From assembly GCF_900116045.1 (NCBI RefSeq), contig NZ_LT630450.1, positions 2,566,501 through 2,630,500 of the forward strand: 64,000 nucleotides of DNA. The letters run 5' to 3'. Of the stretch, positions 35,571 to 44,399 are shown piece after piece (position 1 is the stretch's first letter; every line of letters begins with the position of its first letter). The DNA comes from Desulfovibrio piger. GTDB lineage: Bacteria; Desulfobacterota; Desulfovibrionia; Desulfovibrionales; Desulfovibrionaceae. Below the pieces are notes generated by a model. The model was not told where the DNA came from. It was given only the letters and a program-made list of their open reading frames with translations, and made no database searches. A program made the translations under genes and the position numbers.

Positions 35571-36806
35571 ATGACTACTCTGCAAATATACGCCCTGGTC
35601 TGGCTCGCCTTCGTCTTCGGCCTGAGCCTCTGGCAGCACATCAATCTCGGCCTGATCATGATCCCGGCCAGCTTCCTGCTGGCCCTGTTCACCGGCCTGC
35701 CCCTCAAGGAACTGTACGCCGCCTTCCCGGCCAAGCTCGTCCTGCTGGTGCTGGGGGTCATGTACCTGTGGAACCATGTGCAGGAGAGCGGCTTTGCGGG
35801 CATCATCGTCAAAAAGGCCGTGGCCCTGGCCAGGGGCCGGGTCTACCTCCTGCCCTGGATCATCCATGTGCTGGCGGCCCTCATCTGCGCCGTGGGCGCC
35901 CTGCCGGCCGCGGCCTTCGCCATCACCGTGCCGGTGGCCCTGGAGATCGCCAAGCGTGAGCGCATCAGCCCGACCATGATGGGGATCATCCTGATCCAGG
36001 GCTCGTGCGTGGGCGGCTTCACCCTGTTCAATCCCTGGGGCAACCTCGTGGCCGAGCAGGCCGCGCATGCGGGCATCCCCATCGACCCGACCTGGCTTTT
36101 CCTCTCGCAGGGCGTGGTCGCCATCGCCGTGGCCGTGGTCGCCTTCTTCGTCTTCGGCGGCATGGAGCTCATCCGCCGCCCCGCGCAGCAGCGCCGTGCC
36201 GGGGAAGAAGGGCAGGAGGCCACCGGGCCCCTGACGCCGTACCAGATCTGTTCCTTCATCGGCATGATCCTGTTCATCGTGCTGGCGCTCCTCAAGTATG
36301 ACGTGGGCCTGACCGCCTTCACCATCGGCATGGTCCTGCAGATCGCCTTCCGCATCAAGTCCAAGGCCGCCCTGAGCAAGCTCCCCTGGGGCATCGCCAT
36401 CATGATCGCCGGCGTCCTCATCTATGTGGGCCTGCTGGAAAAGCTGGGCGTGCTGCGGGTCATCGGTGACTACCTTGCCGGCATGGAAGATCCCTCGCTC
36501 GTGCGTTTCAGCGTCGCCATCGTGGGCACCATCCTGGCCAACTTCGAGTCCTCGTCCATCGCTGTCCTTGGCCTGGTCATCCCGGTGGCCGTGAAGTCCA
36601 TGGCCGGTTCCACGGCCGTCCTGGCCAACAGCATATCCCTGGGTGTCCTGTCGGCCTGCCTGGTGGTCATGTGCGCCAGCCCCTTCCACATCGGCGGGGC
36701 GCTCATCCTCTCCGAGGCGGAAGATTACGACAAGACCTTCCGGCATCTGCTGTGGTGGGTCCTGGCACTGACGCTGGTCATGCCGTTCCTCACCTTCCTG
36801 TTGTGA
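35571..36806 (+). CDS. MatC/ArsB-NhaD superfamily anion transporter
   Basis: 411 residues with 11-12 membrane helices. The N-terminal half resembles MatC-type dicarboxylate carriers, with a repeated helix-pair design and signature-like loops (GALPAAAFAITVPVALEIAKRERISPTMMG split over two helices; later NFESSSIAVLGLVIPVAVKS). It should import the organic anion processed by this operon. Known sarcosine and betaine reductase operons, from memory, use betaine-type carriers, so a MatC-like carrier hints at an acidic substrate. GGGGGATCCC precedes the ATG; it lies 24 bases after the GrdB-like stop. Confidence 0.72.
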   Translation: MTTLQIYALVWLAFVFGLSLWQHINLGLIMIPASFLLALFTGLPLKELYAAFPAKLVLLVLGVMYLWNHVQESGFAGIIVKKAVALARGRVYLLPWIIHVLAALICAVGALPAAAFAITVPVALEIAKRERISPTMMGIILIQGSCVGGFTLFNPWGNLVAEQAAHAGIPIDPTWLFLSQGVVAIAVAVVAFFVFGGMELIRRPAQQRRAGEEGQEATGPLTPYQICSFIGMILFIVLALLKYDVGLTAFTIGMVLQIAFRIKSKAALSKLPWGIAIMIAGVLIYVGLLEKLGVLRVIGDYLAGMEDPSLVRFSVAIVGTILANFESSSIAVLGLVIPVAVKSMAGSTAVLANSISLGVLSACLVVMCASPFHIGGALILSEAEDYDKTFRHLLWWVLALTLVMPFLTFLL

Positions 36807-36918
36807 CCCCTGCGCGGGTCTGCCCGCGCCATGCTCCTCCACCTCCTCCCCACGGTCGTGCCGGGCACGGCATCTCCTCCGACCTGCCCGGCACGACCAG
36901 CAAACCAGTGAGGCTTTC

Positions 36919-37836
36919 ATGGAAAAACACGAGCTTGTCATCATCGGCGCGGGCCCTGCCGGGCTTTCGGCCGCCATCTACGCCAGGCGTGCGGGCATCG
37001 GGACCCTCGTCCTGGAAAAGGGGCGCCCCGGCGGGCAGATACTGACGACCAGCAGGATCGAGAACTATCCCGGTCTTCCCGAAGCCACCGGGGCGTCCCT
37101 TGCCGAGGCGCTCCGGGCCCATGCCCTGAGCTTCGCGCCCCGGTTCATGACCGGTTCCGTGCAGAAGCTGTCCTGTTGCGGCGCTGACAGGATCATCGAA
37201 CTCAAGGACGGCAGCCGGATCACGGCACGGGCCGTCATCATCGCCAGCGGGGCCGGTTTCCGCAGGCAGGGCTGCCCCGGTGAGGGCAGGTATACCGGGC
37301 TCGGCGTATCCTATTGTGCCGTATGCGACGCCGCTTTTTTTGAAGGCCTGGAAGTCGCCGTCATCGGTGGCGGCAATACCGCCGTGGAGGAGGCCGTGTA
37401 TCTGACCGGTTTCGCCTCCAGGGTCTACCTCGTCCACCGGCGCGACACGTTCCGGGCAGACAGCCTCGCTGTGGAGCGGGCACTGGCCAATCCCCGGATC
37501 GTCCCGGTCATGGACAGCGTGCTCGAAGCCATCGAGGGCAGCGATGTCGTCGAAAGGATCCTGGTCAGGAACGTCAGGAGCGGCGAGCAGCGCCGCATCC
37601 CCGTCAGCGGGGTCTTCATCTTCATCGGCACGCTGCCCCATACGGAATTTCTGGAGGAAGGCCTGCTGCGAACGAAGGAAGGCGGCTGGATCGTCACGGA
37701 CGAGAGCATGCGCACGTCCGTCCCCGGCATCTTTGCCGCGGGCGATGTGCGGGACACCCCGTTGCGGCAGGTGATCACCGCGGCGGGGGACGGGGCCCGG
37801 GCCGCCATGGCCGCCTATGGGTATCTGCACGGCTGA
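36919..37836 (+). CDS. trxB: thioredoxin reductase
   Basis: 305-residue FAD/NAD(P)H flavoprotein. GAGPAGLSAAIYA binds FAD, the redox pair is in YCAVCDAAF, GGGNTAVEEAVYL and HRRDTFRA bind the nicotinamide cofactor, and GIFAAGDVRD closes. In grd operons TrxB and TrxA reduce the oxidised selenoproteins after each turnover. Start and length are normal; it sits between the transporter and grdC. Confidence 0.93.
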   Translation: MEKHELVIIGAGPAGLSAAIYARRAGIGTLVLEKGRPGGQILTTSRIENYPGLPEATGASLAEALRAHALSFAPRFMTGSVQKLSCCGADRIIELKDGSRITARAVIIASGAGFRRQGCPGEGRYTGLGVSYCAVCDAAFFEGLEVAVIGGGNTAVEEAVYLTGFASRVYLVHRRDTFRADSLAVERALANPRIVPVMDSVLEAIEGSDVVERILVRNVRSGEQRRIPVSGVFIFIGTLPHTEFLEEGLLRTKEGGWIVTDESMRTSVPGIFAAGDVRDTPLRQVITAAGDGARAAMAAYGYLHG

Positions 37837-37905
37837 TCCGCCTGCCGCCCGCAGGGACGGCACTGTCGCAAACTTCCCAACGGGAACGGAAACAAGGAAG
37901 GCACC

Positions 37906-39441
37906 ATGAATACTGTCGGCATCAGGGCCACGGCCTATTGCCTGAATTTTGCTCCCGAGCTGGCGCTGCACTATGGCGGGACGCCGGCCCAGGAACGCCG
38001 CTCCGGGCGTGATCCGGGCTTTTTGCAGGCGCTGGAGGCGCAGGCACAGACCTATGGACAGGCGCAGGCCTACGCGCCCAACAAGACCTATATCGGTGCC
38101 ATGAGCATCGATGAGCTGCAGGCGGCGCCCCGTCCCTGGACGGAACATCCCTGCGAGCCCGCCCGCTTCGGGAAGTTCGGCGAGATCATGCCCGAGGACG
38201 AACTGCTCGGGCTCATGGACATCTGTGATGTCTTCGACCTCATCTGGCTGGAAGAAGGTTTCGCCGCCCGGGTCGCCCAGCGTCTTGCCCGGGATCCCGT
38301 GCTGGGGCCGGAACAGCTGGGGCGGCTGGAAAAGGGCCATCCGGCGGCGGAGATCGCGGATATGGTGGAACAGCACCAGGCCCTGCCGCTCTACCATGAA
38401 GGCCGGGTCGCGGGCTGCTGCCGTCGTGCCCATGACACGGACGAGAACCTGTCCGCCGGCATCATGCTGGAGAACCTGGCCTGCAAGGCCAGCGGCGTGC
38501 TGGCCCTGCTCCATCTGCTGAGGAATGCCGGCCTCGCGCCCGGCGACATAGATTTTGTTGTGGAATGTTCGGAAGAAGCCGTGGGCGACGCCCTGCAGCG
38601 CGGCGGCGGCAACATGGCCAAGGCCGTTGCCGAGATCTGCGGCTGCGGCAATGCCAGCGGCTTCGACATCCGGGGCTTCTGTGCCGGTCCCGTGGCTTCG
38701 GTCATCGCCGCCGCCAGCATGGTGGCCAGCGGCACACGGGCCAATGTGGCCGTCATCAGCGGCGGTTCGCTGCCCAAGCTGTACATGAACGCCCGGGACC
38801 ACATCAGGAAGGGAGCCGTGCCGCTGGAGAACTGCATCGGCAGTTTCGCCCTGCTGCTCACCCCTGATGACGGCACATGTCCGGTCATCCGCCTGGACTG
38901 CCTGGGCAAGCATTCCGTGGCCGCCGGCGCCGCGCCGCAGGCCATCACCGCCGCCCTGACCTTCGAGCCCCTCGCCCGGGCGGGCCTCGCGCTCACCGAT
39001 GTGGACAAGTACGCGCCCGAGCTGCACAACGCCGAGATCACCTTCCCGGCGGGCGCGGGCAACGTGCCCGAAGCCAACTACAAGATGATCGCCGCCCTGG
39101 CCGTCATGAAGGGCCAGCTCGCCCGCGAGGACCTGGGCCGCTTCGTGGCGGAGCGGGGCATGCCGGGCTTCGTCGCCACCCAGGGGCACATCCCCTCCGG
39201 CGTCCCCTATGTGGGCCATGCCCTGGAGGCCTTCAGGGCCGGTACGCTGCGCCGGGCCATGATCATCGGCAAGGGGAGCCTTTTCCTGGGGCGCCTGACC
39301 AATCTGGCCGACGGGGCCTCCTTCATCATGGAGCAGCCCGGCGACAGGGCGGCGGGCAACGGCGCTCCCGGCAAAGACGAGGTGCTGGATGTCCTGCTGG
39401 ACGCCCTGGAAGAGCTGGCTGTCACCCTCCAGAAGGCATAG
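37906..39441 (+). CDS. grdC: glycine reductase complex component C, beta subunit
   Basis: 511 residues. GrdC with GrdD releases acetyl phosphate from Se-carboxymethyl GrdA. The thiolase/ketosynthase-like core is seen in DFVVECSEEAVGDALQRGGGNMAKA, the VISGGSLPKLYMN segment, EITFPAGAGNVPEANYKM and TQGHIPSGVPYVGHA. Length and motifs agree with GrdC. AAGGAAGG precedes the ATG; grdD follows nine bases after the stop. Confidence 0.92.
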   Translation: MNTVGIRATAYCLNFAPELALHYGGTPAQERRSGRDPGFLQALEAQAQTYGQAQAYAPNKTYIGAMSIDELQAAPRPWTEHPCEPARFGKFGEIMPEDELLGLMDICDVFDLIWLEEGFAARVAQRLARDPVLGPEQLGRLEKGHPAAEIADMVEQHQALPLYHEGRVAGCCRRAHDTDENLSAGIMLENLACKASGVLALLHLLRNAGLAPGDIDFVVECSEEAVGDALQRGGGNMAKAVAEICGCGNASGFDIRGFCAGPVASVIAAASMVASGTRANVAVISGGSLPKLYMNARDHIRKGAVPLENCIGSFALLLTPDDGTCPVIRLDCLGKHSVAAGAAPQAITAALTFEPLARAGLALTDVDKYAPELHNAEITFPAGAGNVPEANYKMIAALAVMKGQLAREDLGRFVAERGMPGFVATQGHIPSGVPYVGHALEAFRAGTLRRAMIIGKGSLFLGRLTNLADGASFIMEQPGDRAAGNGAPGKDEVLDVLLDALEELAVTLQKA

Positions 39442-39450
39442 GAGGCCCCT

Positions 39451-40611
39451 ATGGCTAGGCAAGACAACACGCGTGCCGCCATCGGCAAGGCCCTTGAAGA
39501 GGTCGTCATGCGGGCCCGCTGCGGGAAAAAGCCCTGCCGCCTGGGCCTGATGGCCGCCGGCAGCGAGCTGCCCCTCCAGGAATTCCTGTGCGCGGCCCGG
39601 GACGCCATGGAAGCCGACCCCGCCCTGCGCATCACGGGTCTGGGCCCGCTGCCGGAAGGCCCGCTGCCCGACGGCCTGGACTGGCAGGAGACGGAAAACA
39701 GCGGCGATGCCGCCGCGGCCGTCATGGATGCCCTCCTCGCCGAGGGCAGGATCGAGGGCGCCGTGGCCCTGCATTATCCTTTCCCCATGGGCGTGACCAC
39801 CATAGGCCGCATGACCTGTCCCGCCAGCGGCCGCCCCATGTTCATGGCGTCCAGCACCGGCATGAGCGCTCCCCGGCGGGCCGGTGCCATGCTCCGCAAC
39901 GCCGTCCTCGGTGCCGGTGTGGCCAGGGCCCTGGGCCTCTCCCTGCCGGTGCTGGGGGTGCTGAACCTGGAGGCGGCCCCCCAGGTGGTCCGCGCCCTGT
40001 CGCACATGGTGGACAAGGGCTATCCCGTGCGGCTCGGGGAGAGCGTCCGCCGGGACGGCGGTGCCCTGCTGCGCGGCAACGACCTGCTGTGCGGGGCCGT
40101 GGACGTCTGCGTCACGGATACCCTGACCGGCAATGCCCTCATGAAGGTCTTTGCGTCCTTCACGTCCGGGGGGGCCCGCGAGACCTGCGGCTGGGGCTAC
40201 GGCCCTTCCGTGGGCGAAGGCTGGGACAAGGTCATCAGCATCGTTTCCAGAGCGTCGGGAGCGCCGGTCATCGCCGGGGCGCTGCGCTACACGGCCCGGG
40301 CGGTACGGGCAGACCTACCCGGGAAGATCCGGGAGGAGCTCCGCCTTGCCGCTGCCGCGGGCCTGGAAGCGGAGCTGGCCGCCCTGGCGCCCGCCCCCGT
40401 GCCGGAGGAGGCCGTCCCTCCGGCGGCCGTCCCCACCGATGCGGAACTGCACGGCATCGACGTGCTGGATCTTGAGGCCGCCGTCCACTGTCTGTGGCGG
40501 AACGGCATCTATGCCGAGGCCGCCATGGGCTGCACGGGGCCTGTCATCAAACTGCCCGCCCGCAGCCGGGAGGCCGCGCGGCAGCTCCTCACGGCCGCGG
40601 GCCATCTGTAA
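39451..40611 (+). CDS. grdD: glycine reductase complex component C, alpha subunit
   Basis: 386 residues, PlsX-like fold that in GrdD catalyses phosphate attack on the protein-bound ketene/acetyl group to give acetyl phosphate. FPMGVTTIGRMTCPASGRPMFMASSTG is split over the active region, and AAMGCTGPVIKLP near the C-terminus carries the expected acetyl-accepting Cys. AGGAGG supports the start. Together with grdC it shows that the operon's product is acetyl phosphate, whatever the starting substrate. Confidence 0.92.
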   Translation: MARQDNTRAAIGKALEEVVMRARCGKKPCRLGLMAAGSELPLQEFLCAARDAMEADPALRITGLGPLPEGPLPDGLDWQETENSGDAAAAVMDALLAEGRIEGAVALHYPFPMGVTTIGRMTCPASGRPMFMASSTGMSAPRRAGAMLRNAVLGAGVARALGLSLPVLGVLNLEAAPQVVRALSHMVDKGYPVRLGESVRRDGGALLRGNDLLCGAVDVCVTDTLTGNALMKVFASFTSGGARETCGWGYGPSVGEGWDKVISIVSRASGAPVIAGALRYTARAVRADLPGKIREELRLAAAAGLEAELAALAPAPVPEEAVPPAAVPTDAELHGIDVLDLEAAVHCLWRNGIYAEAAMGCTGPVIKLPARSREAARQLLTAAGHL

Positions 40612-40648
40612 ACACATCATTCTGTCGATCACGAGACGAGGTGAACCC

Positions 40649-40966
40649 ATGATCAGCGTGAACAAGGAAAATTTCGAGGCTGAAGTCCTGCAAAGCCCTA
40701 TGCCCTGCGTCGTGGATCTCTGGGGGCCGCAGTGCGGGCCCTGCCTGGCCCTGATGCCGGAAGTGGAGAAGCTGGCCGGAGAGTTCGAGGGCCGCGTCAG
40801 GTTCTGCAAGCTCAACGTGGCCGAGAACCGCCGCCTGGTGATAGGGCTGCGCGTCATGGCCGTCCCCACCATCCTGTTCTACAAGGGCGGCGAGAACGTG
40901 GCCCGCCTGACGGGGGAGGGCGTCTCCATCGAGGCCATCAGGGAAGAGGCCGGCAAACTGCTGTGA
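40649..40966 (+). CDS. trxA: thioredoxin
   Basis: 105 residues; WGPQCGPC holds the redox CGPC pair with the family's first-shell Trp, and VMAVPTILFYKGGE carries the cis-proline. It donates electrons to the selenoproteins, fed by TrxB of the same operon. Confidence 0.93.
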   Translation: MISVNKENFEAEVLQSPMPCVVDLWGPQCGPCLALMPEVEKLAGEFEGRVRFCKLNVAENRRLVIGLRVMAVPTILFYKGGENVARLTGEGVSIEAIREEAGKLL

Positions 40967-41030
40967 ACGCCGCCGTCGTGATGTGCGACTGTCATGCGAT
41001 CACCACATACAACCATATTGAGGTAACATC

Positions 41031-41507
41031 ATGAGCAAGCTCAAGGGCAAGAAGCTTCTGCTGCTGGGTGAGCGGGACGGCATCCCCGGCCCGGCCATGG
41101 CAGATGTGTTCGCCGGTTCGGGCGCAGAGGTGCTCTTCTCCGCCACCGAATGTTTCGTTTGAACCGCCGCCGGTGCCATGGATCTGGAGAATCAGCAGCG
41201 CGTCAAGGACGCGGCTGAGAAGTACGGTGTGGAAGACCTGGTCGTCGTTCTTGGTTCTTCGGACCCCGAAGGGGCCGAGATCTATGCCGAGACCGTGACC
41301 CTGGGCGACCCCACCTTCGCCGGACCCCTGGCAGGAGCCCCGTTGGGGCTCTGTGTCTATCATGTGCTGGAACCCGAGATGAAGGCCGAGGCCGATCCCC
41401 GGAAGTGGGAAGAACAGATAGGCATGATGGAGATGGTGCTCAATGGCGATGCGCTGGCAGCAGCCGTGCGCAAGATGCGTGAAGCCCACAGCAAGGTGAC
41501 CCTGTAA
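41031..41507 (+). CDS. grdA: canonical glycine reductase selenoprotein A (GrdA2)
   Basis: 158 residues including selenocysteine 44, encoded by TGA at 41160-41162. The context [18 protein letters not shown] is that of classical GrdA, with the CxxU redox pair. [24 protein letters not shown] and [11 protein letters not shown] also match. It is the last gene of the operon and a second GrdA besides the divergent one at 32389. It is the likely partner of GrdC/GrdD; GrdA1 may serve the altered protein B or another step. Confidence 0.93.
41160..41162 (+). other. in-frame UGA read as selenocysteine 44
   Basis: [16 protein letters not shown] is the standard GrdA site; the frame continues 114 codons. 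Confidence 0.93.
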
Positions 41508-41550
41508 CACGGAACGGGCGGGAGGCCGCCCGGCGGCCCGTGGACAGGGC

Positions 41551-41580
41551 ACGGCCCCGGAACGGATGTTCCGGGGCCGT
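41551..41580. terminator. strong hairpin ending the grd-like operon
   Basis: Perfect 13-bp stem ACGGCCCCGGAAC/GTTCCGGGGCCGT with GGAT loop, 43 bases after grdA2, then TTCG. It lies between convergent operons. Confidence 0.7.
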
Positions 41581-41723
41581 TTCGTATCCGGCAGGCGGCG
41601 ACGGGCAGTCCGGCGGATGGGGGTGGGGAGACACGCCGGGCCGTCCGGGAGCGGGACGCCTGCCTGCCGTTACGGCTGCCGGGCGCGGGAAAGAGCCGCG
41701 TTCGGAGAGGGCGCAAGGGCCGG

Positions 41724-43046
41724 TCAGGCGCCGGGCCAGGAAATGTCCAGATGCCCCGTGCTGTCGAAGGCCAGCGGGCGTTCCTCCTGCCAGATGCCGT
41801 CCAGCATGTCGGGACGGGTCGTGCGCAGTTCCTCCAGCAGGGGGCGTGTCAGGAGGAGATGGCCGAGGTGGCGCGTGGAGCGGATGACGGCTGCCCGCAC
41901 CCGTTCCGTCCGGGGCTGCCAGCAGATCTTCAGACCGGCCTGGATGGCCTCCCGCTCGCTGGCAAAGGCCGGGGGCAGCTTGACCCGGTCCATGCAGCAG
42001 GAGGTGAGGGCGTTGATCCACATGGCTTCCAGGTCCAGGCCGTTGAGGGTCTCGGTGGTGGTCACGTCCGCGATGCCGATGCCGATGCCGTTGCCGCCGG
42101 AGGCGGCCGTCACCCGCAGGGCCGCGATGGTGTTGATGAAGGGATGTCCGTAGGGCTCGCCGAAGCCTGTCCGCCCCACGACCTTGGAATCCATGCCGGT
42201 GCCGCTGATGTCCTTGCCGATCTCCATCACCACCAGCATGTCCAGCTGTTCGAAGGGCAGCACGGCCTTGAGCTCCTTGGCCCTGACCAGCAGCTCCCGG
42301 TCGGCCCTGGGCATGTCCGCGGCTTCGACGCCTTCCACGAGGCAGATGCGGCTTTCGGCGTTTTCCACCACGGCCAGCCCGAAGGCCACGGGCGCATGGG
42401 CGATGATGTGTTCGGCCAGCAGGGGGATGTGGTCCACCAGTCCCCTGCGGCCGAAGATATGGGCGTTTTTGGCCCCCAGGTCCTTGCCGAGGCCCACGGT
42501 GAGCATCTTGCACAGGCCGCTTTCGATGTCCGACGTGAAATTGGTGTGCGCCTTGACCCTGACCACGGTCACGATGGCATCGGCTTCAAAGGCGTCGCGG
42601 GAGATGTGGCAGGCCACGCCGGGAGCCGCGCAGCCCAGGTCCACCGTCTCCAGGGAGGAGACGACCGGGGCCCCGGTGCTCTCCTCCGTGACGCCCAGGT
42701 GACGCAGCAGCATGCGCTGTCCTTCGGCGTCGGCGCCGCCGTGGCTGCCCATGGCCGGCACGATGAACGGCCGGAGCCCCATACCGCGCAGGGCCGTGAT
42801 GCAGCCGCGCACCAGCAGGGGGAGCCTGTCGATGCCCCGGCTGCCCACGGCTACGGCCACACGGGCCCCGGCAGGCAGGGCCCGCAGGGATGGGGAGCCC
42901 ATGACCTTTGCCTGCGCCAGGCGCTCGACAGCGGCACAGGCCGGTGCGGACGGGGGGCGCAGCCGGACGCCGGTGAAGGCGGGGATGGTGACGGGAGAGA
43001 CGAGCCTGAAGCTGCGCGGTCTGAAGGTGGCGATGCTGCTGTCCAT
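41724..43046 (-). CDS. LarA N-terminal (DUF2088) family protein
   Basis: 440 residues. VAVGSRGIDRLPLLVRGC, VPAMGSHGGADAEGQ, and VVRVKAHTNFTSDIESGLCKMLTVGLGK resemble the N-terminal domain of nickel-dependent racemase LarA, with candidate histidines in GSHGG and KAHTNF. LarA-type proteins interconvert 2-hydroxy acids. It is the last gene of the tct unit, so racemising or epimerising an imported hydroxy acid is inferred. The nickel-pincer genes larB, larC and larE are not in the window. Confidence 0.65.
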   Translation of the reverse strand: MDSSIATFRPRSFRLVSPVTIPAFTGVRLRPPSAPACAAVERLAQAKVMGSPSLRALPAGARVAVAVGSRGIDRLPLLVRGCITALRGMGLRPFIVPAMGSHGGADAEGQRMLLRHLGVTEESTGAPVVSSLETVDLGCAAPGVACHISRDAFEADAIVTVVRVKAHTNFTSDIESGLCKMLTVGLGKDLGAKNAHIFGRRGLVDHIPLLAEHIIAHAPVAFGLAVVENAESRICLVEGVEAADMPRADRELLVRAKELKAVLPFEQLDMLVVMEIGKDISGTGMDSKVVGRTGFGEPYGHPFINTIAALRVTAASGGNGIGIGIADVTTTETLNGLDLEAMWINALTSCCMDRVKLPPAFASEREAIQAGLKICWQPRTERVRAAVIRSTRHLGHLLLTRPLLEELRTTRPDMLDGIWQEERPLAFDSTGHLDISWPGA

Positions 43047-43070
43047 GGGAACGACCTCAGGGGAAAAGGA

Positions 43071-43099
43071 GGGGACAGGAGGCCTGGCCCCCTGTCCCC
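43071..43099 (-). terminator. hairpin between the dehydratase and LarA-like genes
   Basis: GGGGACAGG/CCTGTCCCC; on the minus strand it is followed by CCTTTTCCCC. It may reduce expression of the LarA-like gene relative to the genes before it. Confidence 0.5.
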
Positions 43100-43106
43100 T
43101 GCGGGC

Positions 43107-44321
43107 TTACATGTACTTCTTGGAACGGGTCACGGTGATGATGTTGCACTTTTTGATGGTCTCGGGTGTCAGTTCCTGGCCGATGCCGGGCTTGTCCGGG
43201 ATGGCGTAGCGGCCGTTGACCGGCTGGTAGTCATAGAGGCAGGTCTCGCGGCTTTCGGGGTTCAGGGCCCGCTGATGGTGCTCGTGGATGAGGAAGTTGG
43301 GGATGACGGCCTCGATCTGCAGGGCGGCCGCCTTGGAGATGGGGCTGCCGCAGACGTGGATCTGCACGGCGCAGTCATAGGCATGGCCCATGTCGCAGAT
43401 CTTCTTGGCTTCGGTGATGCCGCCGCACAGGCAGATGTCGGGCTGGATGACCTGCAGGGCGCGGGACTCGAAGAAGGGCCGGTAGCCGTAGCGGGTGTAG
43501 ATGCGTTCACCGGAGGCGATGGGGATGTTCACCCTGTTCTTCACTTCCACCATGTTCTGGACGTTGAGCGGGTGGCAGGGCTCCTCGAAGTAGAAGATGC
43601 GCAGGTCCTCCAGGGCCTTGCCCATCTGGATGGCCGAGGTGGTGTCGGTGTTGGAGTGGTTCTCGATGATGATGTCCAGATCGTCGCCGCCGGCTTCGCG
43701 CATGGCCGCCACACGGTCATAGACGGTCTTGATGACCTTGTGCTCCAGCGGGCCGGTGATCTTCCAGGGGCCCTTGCCGTCAGGCCGGTCACTGAAGATG
43801 ATGGGATCCACCTTGATGGCGTCATAGCCGTCGGCCATGGCCACGCGGGTGACCTCCGCGTACTCTTCGGGGGTGATGAGTTTCTGCTTGTCCAGCCTGG
43901 TGCCCCAGTTGAACTGCAGCTGGCTGGCGTAGACGCGCAGGTTGTCGTTGGTCTTGCCGCCCAGCAGCTGCCATACGGGCTGGTTCAGGGCCTTGCCCTT
44001 GATGTCCCACAGGGCGATGTCGATGCCGCTCATGCCGGCATAGACCACGGTACCGCCGCCCATGCCCCAGAAGGTCTTGCGGAAGATGGTCTCCCAGATC
44101 TGCTCGATGTTCATGGGATCTTCGCCGATGATGACCTCGGCGAAGTCCTGCACCATGCCCAGGCCGGCGCGCCAGCCCTTGCCGTAGGCAAGGCCGACTT
44201 CGCCGAAACCGCTGATGCCTTCATCGGTGTTGATGCGTACGATGACGGGGGACCAGTCGCCGCGGGATGCCCCGGCGTTGCCGCTGGGCACCTGCATGAC
44301 GTCGACGCTGACGATCTTCAT
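43107..44321 (-). CDS. enolase-superfamily (MR/MLE) sugar-acid dehydratase
   Basis: 404 residues. The N-terminal capping domain ends near YAGMSGIDIALWDIKGKALN. Metal ligands of the barrel are in IIENHSN, FYFEEPCHP and IASGERI; the AIKVDP strand and QIHVCGSP supply general base candidates. The His in the ENHSN site fits the galactonate/mannonate dehydratase branch. It removes water from an aldonic or related 2,3-dihydroxy acid to give a 2-keto-3-deoxy acid. The exact substrate is unknown. It lies between tctA and the LarA-like gene. Confidence 0.78.
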   Translation of the reverse strand: MKIVSVDVMQVPSGNAGASRGDWSPVIVRINTDEGISGFGEVGLAYGKGWRAGLGMVQDFAEVIIGEDPMNIEQIWETIFRKTFWGMGGGTVVYAGMSGIDIALWDIKGKALNQPVWQLLGGKTNDNLRVYASQLQFNWGTRLDKQKLITPEEYAEVTRVAMADGYDAIKVDPIIFSDRPDGKGPWKITGPLEHKVIKTVYDRVAAMREAGGDDLDIIIENHSNTDTTSAIQMGKALEDLRIFYFEEPCHPLNVQNMVEVKNRVNIPIASGERIYTRYGYRPFFESRALQVIQPDICLCGGITEAKKICDMGHAYDCAVQIHVCGSPISKAAALQIEAVIPNFLIHEHHQRALNPESRETCLYDYQPVNGRYAIPDKPGIGQELTPETIKKCNIITVTRSKKYM

Positions 44322-44399
44322 GATGTTCTCCTTTATGCGTACCGTGACCGGAGGGCGCGTGTACGGTTCAAAATCGTTTCGAAAACAGGCCCTTGCCTG

